A DNA stretch of 45,810 nucleotides. Origin: Campylobacterales bacterium. GTDB lineage: Bacteria > Campylobacterota > Campylobacteria > Campylobacterales > Nitratiruptoraceae. Positions 13,953-25,091 of the stretch are shown here, one piece after another; the stretch's first letter is position 1; each line of letters opens with the position of its first letter. Below the pieces are notes generated by a model. It had not been told where the DNA came from. It ran no database searches and saw only the letters and a program-made list of their open reading frames with translations. The stretch spans positions 1 to 45,810 of the forward strand of contig JALWIX010000069.1 of assembly GCA_027082175.1 (NCBI GenBank). Direction: 5' to 3'. The translations under genes and the position numbers were made by a program.

Positions 13953-14516
13953 ATGTTAGAAATAATAGAAAAAGATTTTGAGTCTCATTTAAAAACTTTT
14001 GAAAAGGTTGTTGAAGAGTTAAAGTTTCATATATATACCGCTTCGATAATCTGTGTTGAGGCATTAAAAAATCAAAAAAAGATTTTACTTTTTGGAAACG
14101 GAGGAAGTGCGGCTGACGCTCAACATATTGCGGCGGAGCTTGTGGGGAGATTTAAAAAAGAGAGACGCTCTTTGCCGGCTATTGCTCTAACAACCGATAC
14201 TTCCGCTTTAACGGCTATAGGAAACGATTACGGCTTTGAGGAAGTTTTTGCAAGGCAGCTAGATGGCTTAGCGAACGAAGGGGATGTAGCTATAGGTATA
14301 AGTACTAGCGGAAATAGCGAAAATGTTTTGAGAGCTTTGGAAATTGCAAAAACAAAAGGGTGCAAAACTATAGGGTTAAGCGGTAGAGATGGCGGAAAAA
14401 TGGCTGCTTTGTGTGATGCGAATATTGTTGTTCCGTCAAACGAAACTCCTCGTATCCAAGAGATGCATATTATGATAGGTCATATTATATGCAATGTTAT
14501 TGATGAGAATTTTTAA
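13953..14516 (+). CDS. gmhA: Sedoheptulose 7-phosphate isomerase
   Basis: This enzyme catalyses the first committed step of heptose synthesis, converting sedoheptulose 7-phosphate to D-glycero-D-manno-heptose 7-phosphate. The SIS-domain protein of 187 aa shows [18 protein letters not shown] at about 49-66, [12 protein letters not shown] at about 113 and the conserved [15 protein letters not shown] near the C-terminus. ATG 13953 has AAAAAGG upstream. Together with gmhB, hldD and hldE it completes the ADP-L,D-heptose pathway in this window, though insertions now separate the genes. Its TAA overlaps the ATG of the following nucleotidyltransferase gene by one base, so that pair may be co-expressed with it. 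Confidence 0.95.
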   Translation: MLEIIEKDFESHLKTFEKVVEELKFHIYTASIICVEALKNQKKILLFGNGGSAADAQHIAAELVGRFKKERRSLPAIALTTDTSALTAIGNDYGFEEVFARQLDGLANEGDVAIGISTSGNSENVLRALEIAKTKGCKTIGLSGRDGGKMAALCDANIVVPSNETPRIQEMHIMIGHIICNVIDENF

Positions 14517-14815
14517 TGAGATTGAGAGAATTTGAGATAGAAGCTATTAGAAAATGCGCTAAAGATATTATCAAAGAGGGTAGAGTTTATCTTTTTGGTA
14601 GTAGAGCTGATGATACAAAAAAGGGTGGAGATATCGATTTGTATATTGAACTTCCAAAAAAACCTGATTTTATGATGAAAATAGATTTTTTGGTATGTTT
14701 AAAAAAAATAATAGGTGAACAAAAAATAGATATAGTTTTACATTATCCTGAGAAAAAAAGAAAGTTAATAGACGATATTGCTAAAAAAGAGGGAATATTG
14801 CTATGGAGCAATTAA
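14516..14815 (+). CDS. MNT-type nucleotidyltransferase (putative antitoxin)
   Basis: A minimal nucleotidyltransferase of 99 aa with FGSRADDTKKGGDIDLYIEL at about 27-46, the GSx9DxD catalytic pattern of the MNT family, and KIDIVLH carrying the third acidic residue. It overlaps the following HEPN-domain gene by 13 bp, the standard order of MNT/HEPN toxin-antitoxin modules. In studied pairs the nucleotidyltransferase AMPylates the HEPN RNase to silence it. The start at ATG 14516 overlaps the gmhA stop, so it probably depends on gmhA transcription. The family is clear; its toxin-antitoxin role is inferred from pairing. Confidence 0.82.
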   Translation: MRLREFEIEAIRKCAKDIIKEGRVYLFGSRADDTKKGGDIDLYIELPKKPDFMMKIDFLVCLKKIIGEQKIDIVLHYPEKKRKLIDDIAKKEGILLWSN

Positions 14816-15261
14816 AAGAGAAAATTTTTATGCTCGAACAACTTTTTAAAAAAACTGATTTTGACTTTGACGAGTTAACGAAAATGGATTTAAATGAAAA
14901 AATATATGAAAATATTGAAAAAGAAAGGATTGTAAATAGTTTTTTATTTAGGTATGCAAAAATACAAGACAATATGGGAGCAAAGCTTTTTAAAGAGATT
15001 TTATATGTTTTGAAAGAGATAGATAACTATTCTACTCCTATGAAAGATGTGTTAAATAAAATGGAAAAATTGGGGATTATAAAAGATGCTACAACTTGGG
15101 ATAGATTAAGAGAAATTAGAAATGATATATCTCACGAATATCCGTTAGATTATGAAGAGAGATTGGAAAATCTTAAAAAAGCTATGTGGGGTTATGCAAA
15201 TCTAAAATCAATATTTAATGATATAAAAGTTTATTTAAAAAGAGAAAGTCTTTTAGATTAA
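14803..15261 (+). CDS. HEPN-domain protein (putative RNase toxin of MNT/HEPN pair)
   Basis: An all-helical 152-aa protein with the HEPN Rx4-6H motif in REIRNDISHEYP at about 107-118, placed after the helix containing SFLFRYAKIQDNMG. This matches HepT-like RNases partnered with MNT proteins. ATG 14803 lies inside the end of the nucleotidyltransferase gene (13-bp overlap). The 3' end runs 9 bp into convergent waaF. The Tyr that is AMPylated in the best-known HepT family (HxY) is not obviously present, because here the His is followed by Glu-Tyr; modification could use that Tyr. Toxicity is not shown by sequence. Confidence 0.75.
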   Translation: MEQLKEKIFMLEQLFKKTDFDFDELTKMDLNEKIYENIEKERIVNSFLFRYAKIQDNMGAKLFKEILYVLKEIDNYSTPMKDVLNKMEKLGIIKDATTWDRLREIRNDISHEYPLDYEERLENLKKAMWGYANLKSIFNDIKVYLKRESLLD

Positions 15262-16254
15262 CTCGTTTGCAGCTTTTATAACCATATTTGGAGTTAAATC
15301 TTTCATGCATTTATGATGCTTTAGCGGACAGACTCTTTTCATACATGGCGAACAGTCCAAGTTTAGAGCGACTATTTTACTTTTTGGGTTTTTCCACTGT
15401 GAAGTGGAAGTATAATCGGTAGGACCAAAAATTGCAACAGTTGGTATCTTAAAAGCCGCCGCTATGTGCATAGGTCCGCTATCGTTTGTTATAAAAAGAT
15501 TCAGTTTTGAGATTGCCGCCATCAACTCTTCTATAGTAGTTTTTCCGGCTAAATTTATATAGTTTTTAACACCCAATATTTTGAGTTCTTTTTCTATATC
15601 TTTTGCTATCTCTTTTTCGTTTGGGCCTCCAAAAATTACTATATTAAATCTATCCGAGAAGGTAGCCGCTACTTTTGCAAACTTTTGGGGATACCATCTT
15701 TTTGCACTTCCGTATGTTGCGCCTGGATTTATACCTAATAGAGGAGAAGGCGGTAAGGTGATAAGGTGGTAAGGATTAAGATAGAGTTTTAAGTCGCCGG
15801 GCGGTATATCTGTTTTAAAAACGGAGTTTATGAAGTAGTTGTACTTTTCTACTTGATGCAAAGAGGTTGAAGGGTGAATTTTGAAGGTTGAAGGAGAATA
15901 AAAAAATCTTTTTTTTGAGCCTGTTAAAAATAGTAGCAGTTTAGAAAAAAAGTGGCTTCTAAAAGATACTGCGATATCATGAGAGCCGATTTTTTTAGCT
16001 AGTTTGTATGTTGAAAAGAGGCGATTTTTACTCTTTTTGGTTTCGTCGATGAAAACTTTATTTATTTTTGGATGGTGTTTTAACGCTTCGGCAGATACGT
16101 AACTTCCTACTATAGTTATCTCTTTTGGATTTAGAGTTTGTATGAGATTTTCGATAGCCGGAGTTGCCATTACCGTATCACCAAGCCAGGTTGGAATTTC
16201 AATAAGTAAGGTTGAAGGATGAAGGTTTAAGGTTGAAGGGTTAAATGAGTTCAT
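15253..16254 (-). CDS. waaF: ADP-heptose:LPS heptosyltransferase II, with three repeat-derived segments
   Basis: This GT9 enzyme (333 aa) adds the second heptose to the LPS inner core. LIEIPTWLGDTVMATPAIENL, normally the extreme N-terminus, begins at about residue 17, and TNDSGPMHIAAAFKIPTVA marks the ADP-heptose site near 255. Three stretches are written in short-unit repeats: residues about 4-17 (FNPSTLNLHPST), 120-132 (PSTFKIHPSTS) and 159-171 (HLITLPPSPLL). All are in frame, so the enzyme is extended but open. The start at ATG 16254 overlaps the upstream GT4 gene by 14 bp. Whether the insertions harm activity cannot be judged here. Confidence 0.9.
   Translation of the reverse strand: MNSFNPSTLNLHPSTLLIEIPTWLGDTVMATPAIENLIQTLNPKEITIVGSYVSAEALKHHPKINKVFIDETKKSKNRLFSTYKLAKKIGSHDIAVSFRSHFFSKLLLFLTGSKKRFFYSPSTFKIHPSTSLHQVEKYNYFINSVFKTDIPPGDLKLYLNPYHLITLPPSPLLGINPGATYGSAKRWYPQKFAKVAATFSDRFNIVIFGGPNEKEIAKDIEKELKILGVKNYINLAGKTTIEELMAAISKLNLFITNDSGPMHIAAAFKIPTVAIFGPTDYTSTSQWKNPKSKIVALNLDCSPCMKRVCPLKHHKCMKDLTPNMVIKAANELI
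15742..15778 (+). repeat. In-frame G-arm repeat in waaF (third)
   Basis: Units GGTAAGGTGATAAGGTGGTAAGG on the plus strand, antisense to waaF. They encode HLITLPPSP and lie just before the conserved GINPGATYGSAKRW nucleotide-sugar region. 8-bp spacing is apparent. Confidence 0.75.
15861..15897 (+). repeat. In-frame G-arm repeat in waaF (second)
   Basis: Units AGGTTGAAGGGTGAA and GAAGGTTGAAGGAG on the plus strand, antisense to waaF. They encode PSTFKIHPSTS. The unit type is GGTTGAA, as in the 4HB element next to hldE. Confidence 0.75.
16206..16245 (+). repeat. In-frame G-arm repeat at the waaF 5' end
   Basis: GGTTGAAGGATGAAGG then GGTTGAAGGG on the plus strand, antisense. It encodes waaF residues about 4-17 and reaches the stop of the upstream GT4 gene at 16241. 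The units are the same type as the hldE 5' arm. Confidence 0.8.
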
Positions 16255-17266
16255 AGATAACCTCTAACGTTTTTTGGACATTTTTTTCTATGGTAAAGTT
16301 TTTTGAAATTTCTCTCATCTTTTTTTGCGTTTTATTGAGTTTTTCTTCATCTTTTAAGAGCGAATCTATCTTTTTAGCAACTGAAAAATCTTTTGGGTTT
16401 TTTAAAATAAACTCTTTAGGCAGTATCTCGGAAGCGCCATTTTGGGCCGTAGTAAACGTTACATTTTCAAAACTCATAGCCTCCAAAACAACATTGGAAA
16501 AGGGCTCGTAGTGAGTTGGAAATAAAAATATATCGGAAGCCGCGTAAAAATTGTCGATATCCTTTCTTGGACCCGTAAAGGTAACTTTTGCATCAATCCC
16601 CAAATCTTTTGCTATTTTTTTATATTTTGATATATTTTTCTCTTTACCAAGAACAAAAGCATAAAAATCACTTTCAAGCAATGTCAAAGTCTGTAAAAAC
16701 TCCACAACTCCTTTTCTTTTAAAACCGCTTCCGGCATATAGGATAATTTTGATATCTTTATCTATTCCAAACTCTTTAGAAAGTAGGACTCTAGACTCAA
16801 TCTTATCAAACTCTTTTATCTCTATACCGTTGTAGATGACAACTATTTTTTCAGGAGGAACATTGTAATTTTTGAGGACTTGATCTTTTATCATATTAGA
16901 GTTTGCTATGATCTTTTTTGCGTTTAGAAAAGCTTTTTTCTCAAGATAGAGATATGTTAGATGAAGTGGATTTAAAGATATACCTTTAGTTTTTATAAAC
17001 TCTTTGTGGACCCCGTCTCCTGCTCTGTATATATCGGGGCAGGCGATACGATCTAGAGAAAAGTAAAACTTTTTATTTTTTTTGCTGCAAATTTGTCTAT
17101 TAAAAAGAAGAGCTTTTATCCATGAAGGGAACCATTTTGGAAAATTTGTATGTATGATCTCAAAATCTACATCTTTTTCTTTTAAAACTTTTGCAAGTCT
17201 CTCAAGATATCTTTCAGCTCCGCCGTAGGGAGTATGCTTTTGACGGATAAAACTAAGCTTTTTCAT
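16241..17266 (-). CDS. GT4-family LPS core glycosyltransferase (WaaG-like)
   Basis: A 341-aa GT-B fold enzyme. The N-terminal half has YGGAERYLERLAKVL and PDIYRAGDGVHKEF, the latter close to the motif of WaaG, the enzyme adding the first hexose to heptose II. The C-terminal half has VIYNGIEIKEFD, YAGSGFKRKG and the donor-site PTHYEPFSNVVLEAMSFE with the E-x7-E pattern. ATG 17266 overlaps the ligase gene by 14 bp, and its stop overlaps the waaF start, indicating a tightly packed minus-strand LPS operon. Hexose specificity cannot be told, but WaaG-like glucosyltransferase is the best guess. Confidence 0.85.
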   Translation of the reverse strand: MKKLSFIRQKHTPYGGAERYLERLAKVLKEKDVDFEIIHTNFPKWFPSWIKALLFNRQICSKKNKKFYFSLDRIACPDIYRAGDGVHKEFIKTKGISLNPLHLTYLYLEKKAFLNAKKIIANSNMIKDQVLKNYNVPPEKIVVIYNGIEIKEFDKIESRVLLSKEFGIDKDIKIILYAGSGFKRKGVVEFLQTLTLLESDFYAFVLGKEKNISKYKKIAKDLGIDAKVTFTGPRKDIDNFYAASDIFLFPTHYEPFSNVVLEAMSFENVTFTTAQNGASEILPKEFILKNPKDFSVAKKIDSLLKDEEKLNKTQKKMREISKNFTIEKNVQKTLEVIYELI

Positions 17267-18573
17267 ATTCTACCAAACTCGCAAAAGATAGAAGTCCAGC
17301 TAGCATCATAAACATTACAAGATTGTGGTTTTGAAAAGTCATATCTATAAAAGAGCGGCTATTGAAACCAATGACTATAAAAAAAAGAATCAAACTTGGT
17401 ATTGAGTGATATTTTATATATCTTTTATATCCAAAATATATTAAAGATAATGAAAAAAGTATCCAAAAAATCGTTCCTATAATGCCGACACCGATTGCTA
17501 AATTGAGCAGTCCGCTATGAGGATGACCGTGTCCTTCTCCATATTTTTTCAAAAGCGCGTGTTTGTACGCTCTTCTACCAAAGCCTACTCCTAAAGGATT
17601 TTCAAGAAACAGCTCTGAAGCCACCTTTAGCTGGGCGGGTCTTAGGTAATTTGAGTCGTTTATAGGTTTTCCGTTTGGTAAAAGAGGTTTTTTATATTTT
17701 TTTCTATCTAGCCAGTATTTGTATTTTTCGGTTTGCAAAGCAATAGGGATAGTGTTAAATAGAGTTTGCCACCTTTTATCTGTTTTTATATTCATATATA
17801 AGACTGTAAAGCCACCGATAAAAATTGATATGAAAATGGCTATAGCGGCTTTTTTGTTTTCCATGTTATTTATAAAAAATAGTCCAAGAGCAAATGTTAA
17901 AAATAGAAAAGTTATAGCACCCAATCTAGTTCCTACCACATAAATTGAAAAAATTGTCATTAAAGTTATTAAAAAAAGTAAGGTTATTTATAAGTATAAG
18001 TTTCTTTTTATGTATAATTCTTACGTAAATCTCAATCAAAACGAAAATCACAAAGGTATTTATCATAAAACTATTTTCATCTCTGGCTCTCGTTAATCCT
18101 CCTAACATTGTAGGAATTTTTCCAGTTTTAAAAAATGTGATAAGCGCCGATAAGTCGGTATATAATACATGAATAAACATTGCAAAAAAAATCACGGTAA
18201 AAATATTTTTTGGTTTTAAAAGAGTGGTTTTTTTTGTTGAAAAAGCGCATAATCCTATAATAAAAGCCGTTAAACTAAGTAGCCATTGACTTCTAAACTC
18301 ATTAAGCGCGTAATAAGTATAATCAGTAAACAAGATTGCTTGGATTGGAATCCATATAGTAAATAGAGCTATAAAAATGATTGCAATTTTTAATATTTTA
18401 TTGTTTATGGCTTTTTTTATGTTGTTTCTATTTAGATATATTGTCGAAATCAGTAAGGTTATCAATAATACGTTTCTAATAACGGTAGTTTTTTCAATAG
18501 GATAAATAAAAAAAAGTATTCCTAGCGCTATCAATATAAAAGTTTCTAGCTTTTTATCCGTTAAAGTTGCCAT
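17253..18573 (-). pseudogene. waaL: O-antigen ligase/polymerase family protein, split by a frameshift
   Basis: Two ORFs (17926-18573 and 17253-17960) form one polytopic protein of about 440 aa. The first carries the N-terminal helices and ends in junk after LILINNLTFF. The second resumes in another frame at TIFSIYVVGTRLGA and contains the Wzy_C/WaaL region with HPHSGLLNLAIGVGIIG. Removing one T from the T7 run (plus strand A7 at 17971-17977) joins them cleanly. It could be a phase-variable contingency tract, a real inactivation or an assembly error. WaaL joins O-antigen to lipid A core at the periplasmic face; the neighbours are LPS core genes. The start ATG 18573 overlaps the upstream gene by 20 bp. 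Confidence 0.75.
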
Positions 18574-19888
18574 CCATCACCTTTTTGATTTTCTCTTTCC
18601 ACTTTTTTACATCGGATGGTTTTATAGTTTTATTATAGACTCTAAGTTTTTCTTTGTGCTTTTTAGGGAAAATTTTTGCTTTTGTCAAAGAGAAGGGATT
18701 ATAGTTGTAAGGTAGATTTAGTTTTTCAAAAAAGAGCAGTTTTTTCCCTTTTCTTTGATGTTTTTTATCTATCTTTCTAAAATCTGGTTCAATTCTTTCG
18801 ACGGCTTTTTTGATGATATTGGCGAGTTTTTTTGAAGAGTCGCCTTTTGGATCTGCACACCATTTTTTTAGGTGCTCTTTTCTAAGAGGCTCAAACTCTT
18901 TTTCCCTTTCCTTTTTTAAAGCTTTCTGTATCGTTTCATCTAGTAGTTTTGGATCTTCGCAGGTTAAACTCATTTTGCTTAAAAACTCATGAAAAAAAAC
19001 AGGATGTTTTGTTAATATAAGCTCGATAGTAGGCTTTTTAGCGATCCAACTCTCAAGGGTAGTAGTACACGTTTCGCAAGCTATCTCTACATCACACTGT
19101 GGTATTAGCTCCCAGATATGGCTTTTTGTATCAAGTTTTACTTTTTCTTTTAGAACTTTGTCTAACTTTTCGTACCATTTTTGATATATATCAGTTTCTT
19201 CTCCAGGATGAGGTTTTAAGATGATATTGTATTTATTAAGTGAAACTAGGGTGTTTAAAAAGTTAAAAAAGAGCTTTCTTGATTTGTGGTTAGTTTTTAT
19301 GAGTTCCCAGTAGTTGCTATAAGATGAGATTCTTCCTTTCCAAGGTGCAAAAAGTTTTTCGGCTATTTTTGGATCTTTTTCCAAAAATTGAGCAAAAACG
19401 AAATTGGTACAAACAAGTATGGTAGGCGTAGGAGAAGTTTTTTTAGGTTTTAGAGGTTCAAAGTAAAAATCAAACCTAGGAACTCCCACTATCTCTATAT
19501 TTTTGATAGAACCGCTATTGCCTTTTTTTAGGGCCTCTTTGTGGGCCTCGTTCCACACAAAAAAGTAATCTACATGAGCATTATTGTGAAATTTTGAGGC
19601 GTTAAACTCTAAAACCTCTTTGTTATACAAGATGCCTTCGTTCGGTAACACTCCTACAAGTACTCCCATATCTCGAAGTTCTTGAGAGTATTTTACAAGG
19701 TGGGAACCTAATAGGTGGTTAAATATGATCATATGCGGTTTTCTAGCGTATAAACATCCTCTCCAAGCTTCAAGAGGCTCCAAATAGCATTCAATTCCCA
19801 TTTTTTCTAAATGATAAGCTATTAAAGCGGCGCCGGGAAGATCCCTTTTTTTATTGTCTACAAGTATTACTACCCTCTTTTTGTCCAA
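18554..19888 (-). CDS. Surface carbohydrate biosynthesis protein (glycerophosphotransferase-like)
   Basis: A 444-aa cytoplasmic protein. It opens with RVVILVDNKKRDLPGAALIAYHLEK, and has HMIIFNHLLGSHL, a central IVGVPRFDFYF, NIILKPHPGEE at about 225 and EIACETCTTTLESWIAKKPTIEL at about 275. The KPHP and the following Thr/Ser-rich site resemble CDP-glycerol glycerophosphotransferases and the surface carbohydrate biosynthesis family often seen in LPS or capsule loci. The start is TTG 19888 with GAAGG upstream. It overlaps the GT4 gene before it by 19 bp and the ligase gene after it by 20 bp. The substrate is unknown. Confidence 0.7.
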   Translation of the reverse strand: MDKKRVVILVDNKKRDLPGAALIAYHLEKMGIECYLEPLEAWRGCLYARKPHMIIFNHLLGSHLVKYSQELRDMGVLVGVLPNEGILYNKEVLEFNASKFHNNAHVDYFFVWNEAHKEALKKGNSGSIKNIEIVGVPRFDFYFEPLKPKKTSPTPTILVCTNFVFAQFLEKDPKIAEKLFAPWKGRISSYSNYWELIKTNHKSRKLFFNFLNTLVSLNKYNIILKPHPGEETDIYQKWYEKLDKVLKEKVKLDTKSHIWELIPQCDVEIACETCTTTLESWIAKKPTIELILTKHPVFFHEFLSKMSLTCEDPKLLDETIQKALKKEREKEFEPLRKEHLKKWCADPKGDSSKKLANIIKKAVERIEPDFRKIDKKHQRKGKKLLFFEKLNLPYNYNPFSLTKAKIFPKKHKEKLRVYNKTIKPSDVKKWKEKIKKVMDGNFNG

Positions 19889-20940
19889 TTTAAAACCTTC
19901 AAGTATATATCCAGCAATTTAGCAACGTTGGTATCAGAAAAAATTTTTTTGATCTTTTTTTGAATTTTATCTAAATTTGTCTCTATTTTATCCCAATTTG
20001 TATATAAATGTTCTAGTTTTTTATAAAGTTCCTCAATATTTGGTTCAAACAAAAACTCCTCATCTAAAAGTTTTGCTACAACACCTCTTTTGCTAGATAA
20101 AAGCAAAACACCGGCGGCTAGGACTTCTAAGTTTGCAAGTCCAAAACTCTCATACTTTGAAGGAGAGATTACTAGATCGAAATCTCTTGCGCTTAAAGCT
20201 AGATTTTTAAATTTTTCGTTAAAAACGAGTTTGATATTTTCGATTTTTTCCTTTGTATTGGATGTTGGCTTTCCGGTAAAGTGAACCTCTTCAACAACGG
20301 CGGGATAAATTTTTGCAAATTTTTTTATGGCTTCAATCGCTATATGCCAGCCTTTATTAGGATGAGGATTACCGATAACTAAAATCTTTTTAGGAAAATT
20401 TCTACTCTTAGGTTTTGGAGTATAAAATTCGTCATTGTTTAAAAAATCGTAAACTATTTCGACATCTCCTTTATAAAAACTATTTATCTCTTCTCTTAAT
20501 TGATCGCTAACTGCTATTTTGATGTCGTTTTTCTCGCATCTATATTTGTAAAAATCTTTTTCTTTCATTAATGCGCTTCTAAAAAAAACGGCGCTTTTAC
20601 ATCCGTATAGTCCGGAAAGTTCAAGCGTCAATAGATTTTCTATATATTCGTTAGCTTGGATAATATCTGGCGAAAAGTCGAGTTTTTCCAATCTTTTTTT
20701 AATTCTTTTTGCCCAAGTTCTATTTTGATATATTCTAGCGGTTAGCGATCTAGAAGAAGGAAAATTTTCTACTAAAACTTTTATATGGTTATACTTTTTT
20801 AGTTCTTGAGTAAGCCATCCTTTTTCGGATGTAATTACGACGATAAAGTGTTTTTGCATTTTTTGATTTGTAACAAGTCTTTTTAAAGCGTGTTGTGCGC
20901 CAGCTTTTGAAGCTCTATTTTGTATATAGACTATATTCAT
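19870..20940 (-). CDS. GT4-family glycosyltransferase
   Basis: A 356-aa GT-B enzyme. It starts with YIQNRASKAGAQHALKRL in place of the usual glycine-rich acceptor loop, then has FFRSALMKEKDFYKY, KILVIGNPHPNKGWHIAIEA at about 190 and the donor-binding SPSKYESFGLANLEVLAAG with E-x7-E near 272. It is in the minus-strand LPS operon, its ATG overlapping the stop of the GT9 gene upstream. It probably adds a core or outer-core sugar; donor and linkage cannot be predicted. Confidence 0.82.
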   Translation of the reverse strand: MNIVYIQNRASKAGAQHALKRLVTNQKMQKHFIVVITSEKGWLTQELKKYNHIKVLVENFPSSRSLTARIYQNRTWAKRIKKRLEKLDFSPDIIQANEYIENLLTLELSGLYGCKSAVFFRSALMKEKDFYKYRCEKNDIKIAVSDQLREEINSFYKGDVEIVYDFLNNDEFYTPKPKSRNFPKKILVIGNPHPNKGWHIAIEAIKKFAKIYPAVVEEVHFTGKPTSNTKEKIENIKLVFNEKFKNLALSARDFDLVISPSKYESFGLANLEVLAAGVLLLSSKRGVVAKLLDEEFLFEPNIEELYKKLEHLYTNWDKIETNLDKIQKKIKKIFSDTNVAKLLDIYLKVLNWTKRG

Positions 20941-21965
20941 GCTATTTCTAGATTTTCTATAGCTTTTATGACGTTTTCAATTTTGATATCTTGCATACAA
21001 GGTAGCATTTTTGATTTGTCGCAGACAAAATTTCGTGTCAATTTACAAGGACAATTGCCAAGTACCAGTTCGTGTTTTACTCTCCAAGGATGCCAACTCC
21101 ATTCGTCGCTTGGTCCAAAAAGCGCGACTACCGGAGTTTGAACCGCCGCGGCTATATGCATAGCCACCGTATCTACTCCTAAAAAAAGCTTTGCGTTTTC
21201 TATCAAAAAAGCCAATTCTTTTAGGGTTGTCTTTCCTTCGGTGGTTTTGGCGTTTTTTAAATTTGATACGATTTCTTTGGCTTTTTGTATCTCTTTTTTA
21301 TCGGGGCCGCACGTAACCAATACTTTTAAACCTCTATTTTCCAAATATTTTGCAACTTCTCTCCATCTATTCAAATCCCACTCTTTATAGCTCCATCTGC
21401 TGGTTGGATGAATAACTGCATAGTTTACCTCTTCAAGATCAAATCTTTTCAATACTTCTTTATTAACATTTTTAGTATTGATATATAAATGTCCCGGTTC
21501 TCCCTCTTTTTTCAAAATCTCCTGAACCGTTTTAAAATCTTTATATACTTGATGAGTTTTGCCCCAAGCAAAATTGGAAAAATCTGTAAAGAGATATTTT
21601 TTAAATCCCAGGTTTGCATGCCAAGAGTTTATCCCTCTTCTTTTCGCAAAAGATAAAAGGATTATCAATTTTGCTCTATCCGAGTTTGATAGATCAAAAG
21701 CGTAGTCGTATCTTTTAAAAAATATAGATTTAAAAAGTTTTAAAAATTCCGTTATAGAACTTTTAAGCCTTCTCTCTTTTTTTTCCGGCCTAGCTATAGT
21801 GATGATGTTGTCTATATATTCGTTGTCTTCCAATACCCCTTCACACCCTTTTCTAACTACCACGTCAACGATGGAGTTTGGAAAATTTTCTTTAATATAC
21901 CTGATAGTTGGAGTCATAATAAGCGTATCGCCGATGTGATTCAGTTTTATTAGTAGGAACTTCAC
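20937..21965 (-). CDS. GT9-family heptosyltransferase (WaaQ/RfaQ-like)
   Basis: A 342-aa ADP-heptose transferase relative beginning FLLIKLNHIGDTLIMTPTI, with VIHPTSRWSYKEWDLNRW at about 182 and the sugar-nucleotide site LFLGVDTVAMHIAAAVQTP at about 262. The KEW-type motif and GPSDEWSWHPW favour the heptosyltransferase III (WaaQ) group over WaaC or WaaF, which are separate genes here (34731 and 15253). It starts with GTG 21965 and is the first gene of the minus-strand LPS operon. The 77-bp region to the divergent pseudaminic acid operon probably holds both promoters. Confidence 0.85.
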   Translation of the reverse strand: MKFLLIKLNHIGDTLIMTPTIRYIKENFPNSIVDVVVRKGCEGVLEDNEYIDNIITIARPEKKERRLKSSITEFLKLFKSIFFKRYDYAFDLSNSDRAKLIILLSFAKRRGINSWHANLGFKKYLFTDFSNFAWGKTHQVYKDFKTVQEILKKEGEPGHLYINTKNVNKEVLKRFDLEEVNYAVIHPTSRWSYKEWDLNRWREVAKYLENRGLKVLVTCGPDKKEIQKAKEIVSNLKNAKTTEGKTTLKELAFLIENAKLFLGVDTVAMHIAAAVQTPVVALFGPSDEWSWHPWRVKHELVLGNCPCKLTRNFVCDKSKMLPCMQDIKIENVIKAIENLEIA

Positions 21966-21989
21966 TAAATCCTCTGATAACTTTTTTGT

Positions 21990-21995
21990 TATAAT
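21990..21995 (+). promoter_or_regulatory. -10 element of the pseudaminic acid operon
   Basis: TATAAT in GTTATAATACAAT, 48 bp before the GTG of the first gene, in a very AT-rich divergent region. No -35 box is visible. The opposite strand has TATTAT in the same spot, so the divergent LPS operon may use an overlapping promoter. Confidence 0.5.
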
Positions 21996-22042
21996 ACAAT
22001 ATTTTTTTATTTTAACAAAGGTTATTTTAAAAGGTTGATTTT

Positions 22043-22906
22043 GTGGTTAAACCAAAAGTTGCATTCGCGACACATGCTTATTACAAAGATTGGAGAGTAG
22101 TATTAAATCCTAAAAGGTTTGAAACTGTTTTAAAAAGTCATAAATACGATTTTGATCAAGTTATTGTGGTAATTAATAATATTTATAAAGGTGATCAAAA
22201 AAAAGTTTTAAAATATGCGGAAAATCTTTTAAAAACAGGACTTGTAACAGATATTTTAGTCAGTGAAAAGTATTTAACGAAATCTGTTTTGACAGATTTT
22301 AATATCGATTTTGATTTTTTTTGGAAAAATAATCCATATTTTTCATCCGCACAGTTGAGTGCTTTACATTATCTTAGAGAAAAAGTTGATTTTGTTTTAC
22401 ATATGTCAGGCGATGTTTGGCTCCAAAAATGCGGGGAATGGATAGCCGGAGCGATGAAAAAGTTGGAAGAAGATGAAAATATGATAGGTTTTAACATTTG
22501 TAGAAATATCTACATAGACAAATATCCTATTTGGGCACATAGTGAAAATGATAATTTCTGGATAAGTAATGGAGAGTTAAAAAAAGGTGGAGAAAGACGA
22601 GGGTTTGGTTTAAGCGATCTAGCTTATGTTTTAAAAACTAAACCAAAAATTTATTATGATTTCAGTTTTAGCAAAAAAGAGCTTTATAAATATAATAATT
22701 TTTGGCCATCTTATGCAAGACCTTGTTTTGAGATGTATATAAGAGCGTTTTTAGATAAATATAGTCTTAATTATGGGGCTTTAAAACCTAAAAACGAAGT
22801 ACCTGTAACAAAGCATAAAAATTTTAGCAGTTTTCAGCTAAAAAATCTTTTTTATCTGTATGCAGGTTTTTATACTAATGGAAAATATGCTCCAAAATGT
22901 AAATAA
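22043..22906 (+). CDS. Unknown protein in the pseudaminic acid operon, possibly a glycosyltransferase
   Basis: I do not recognise a named family for this 287-aa protein. It has no signal peptide or membrane helix. The first third alternates strand and helix (KVAFATHAYYKDW, DQVIVVINNIY). VDFVLHMSGDVWL near residue 118 has an acidic residue in a position reminiscent of the metal-binding loop of GT-A transferases, followed by IAGAMKKLEEDENMIGFNI. The start is GTG 22043, with AAAAGG upstream. It precedes pseB by 11 bp, so a role in handling or transferring pseudaminic acid or another surface sugar is plausible. It is more AT-rich than its neighbours, consistent with an acquired gene. Confidence 0.55.
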   Translation: MVKPKVAFATHAYYKDWRVVLNPKRFETVLKSHKYDFDQVIVVINNIYKGDQKKVLKYAENLLKTGLVTDILVSEKYLTKSVLTDFNIDFDFFWKNNPYFSSAQLSALHYLREKVDFVLHMSGDVWLQKCGEWIAGAMKKLEEDENMIGFNICRNIYIDKYPIWAHSENDNFWISNGELKKGGERRGFGLSDLAYVLKTKPKIYYDFSFSKKELYKYNNFWPSYARPCFEMYIRAFLDKYSLNYGALKPKNEVPVTKHKNFSSFQLKNLFYLYAGFYTNGKYAPKCK

Positions 22907-22917
22907 AAGGAGATTAA

Positions 22918-25074
<2,157 letters not shown>

Positions 25075-25091
<17 letters not shown>

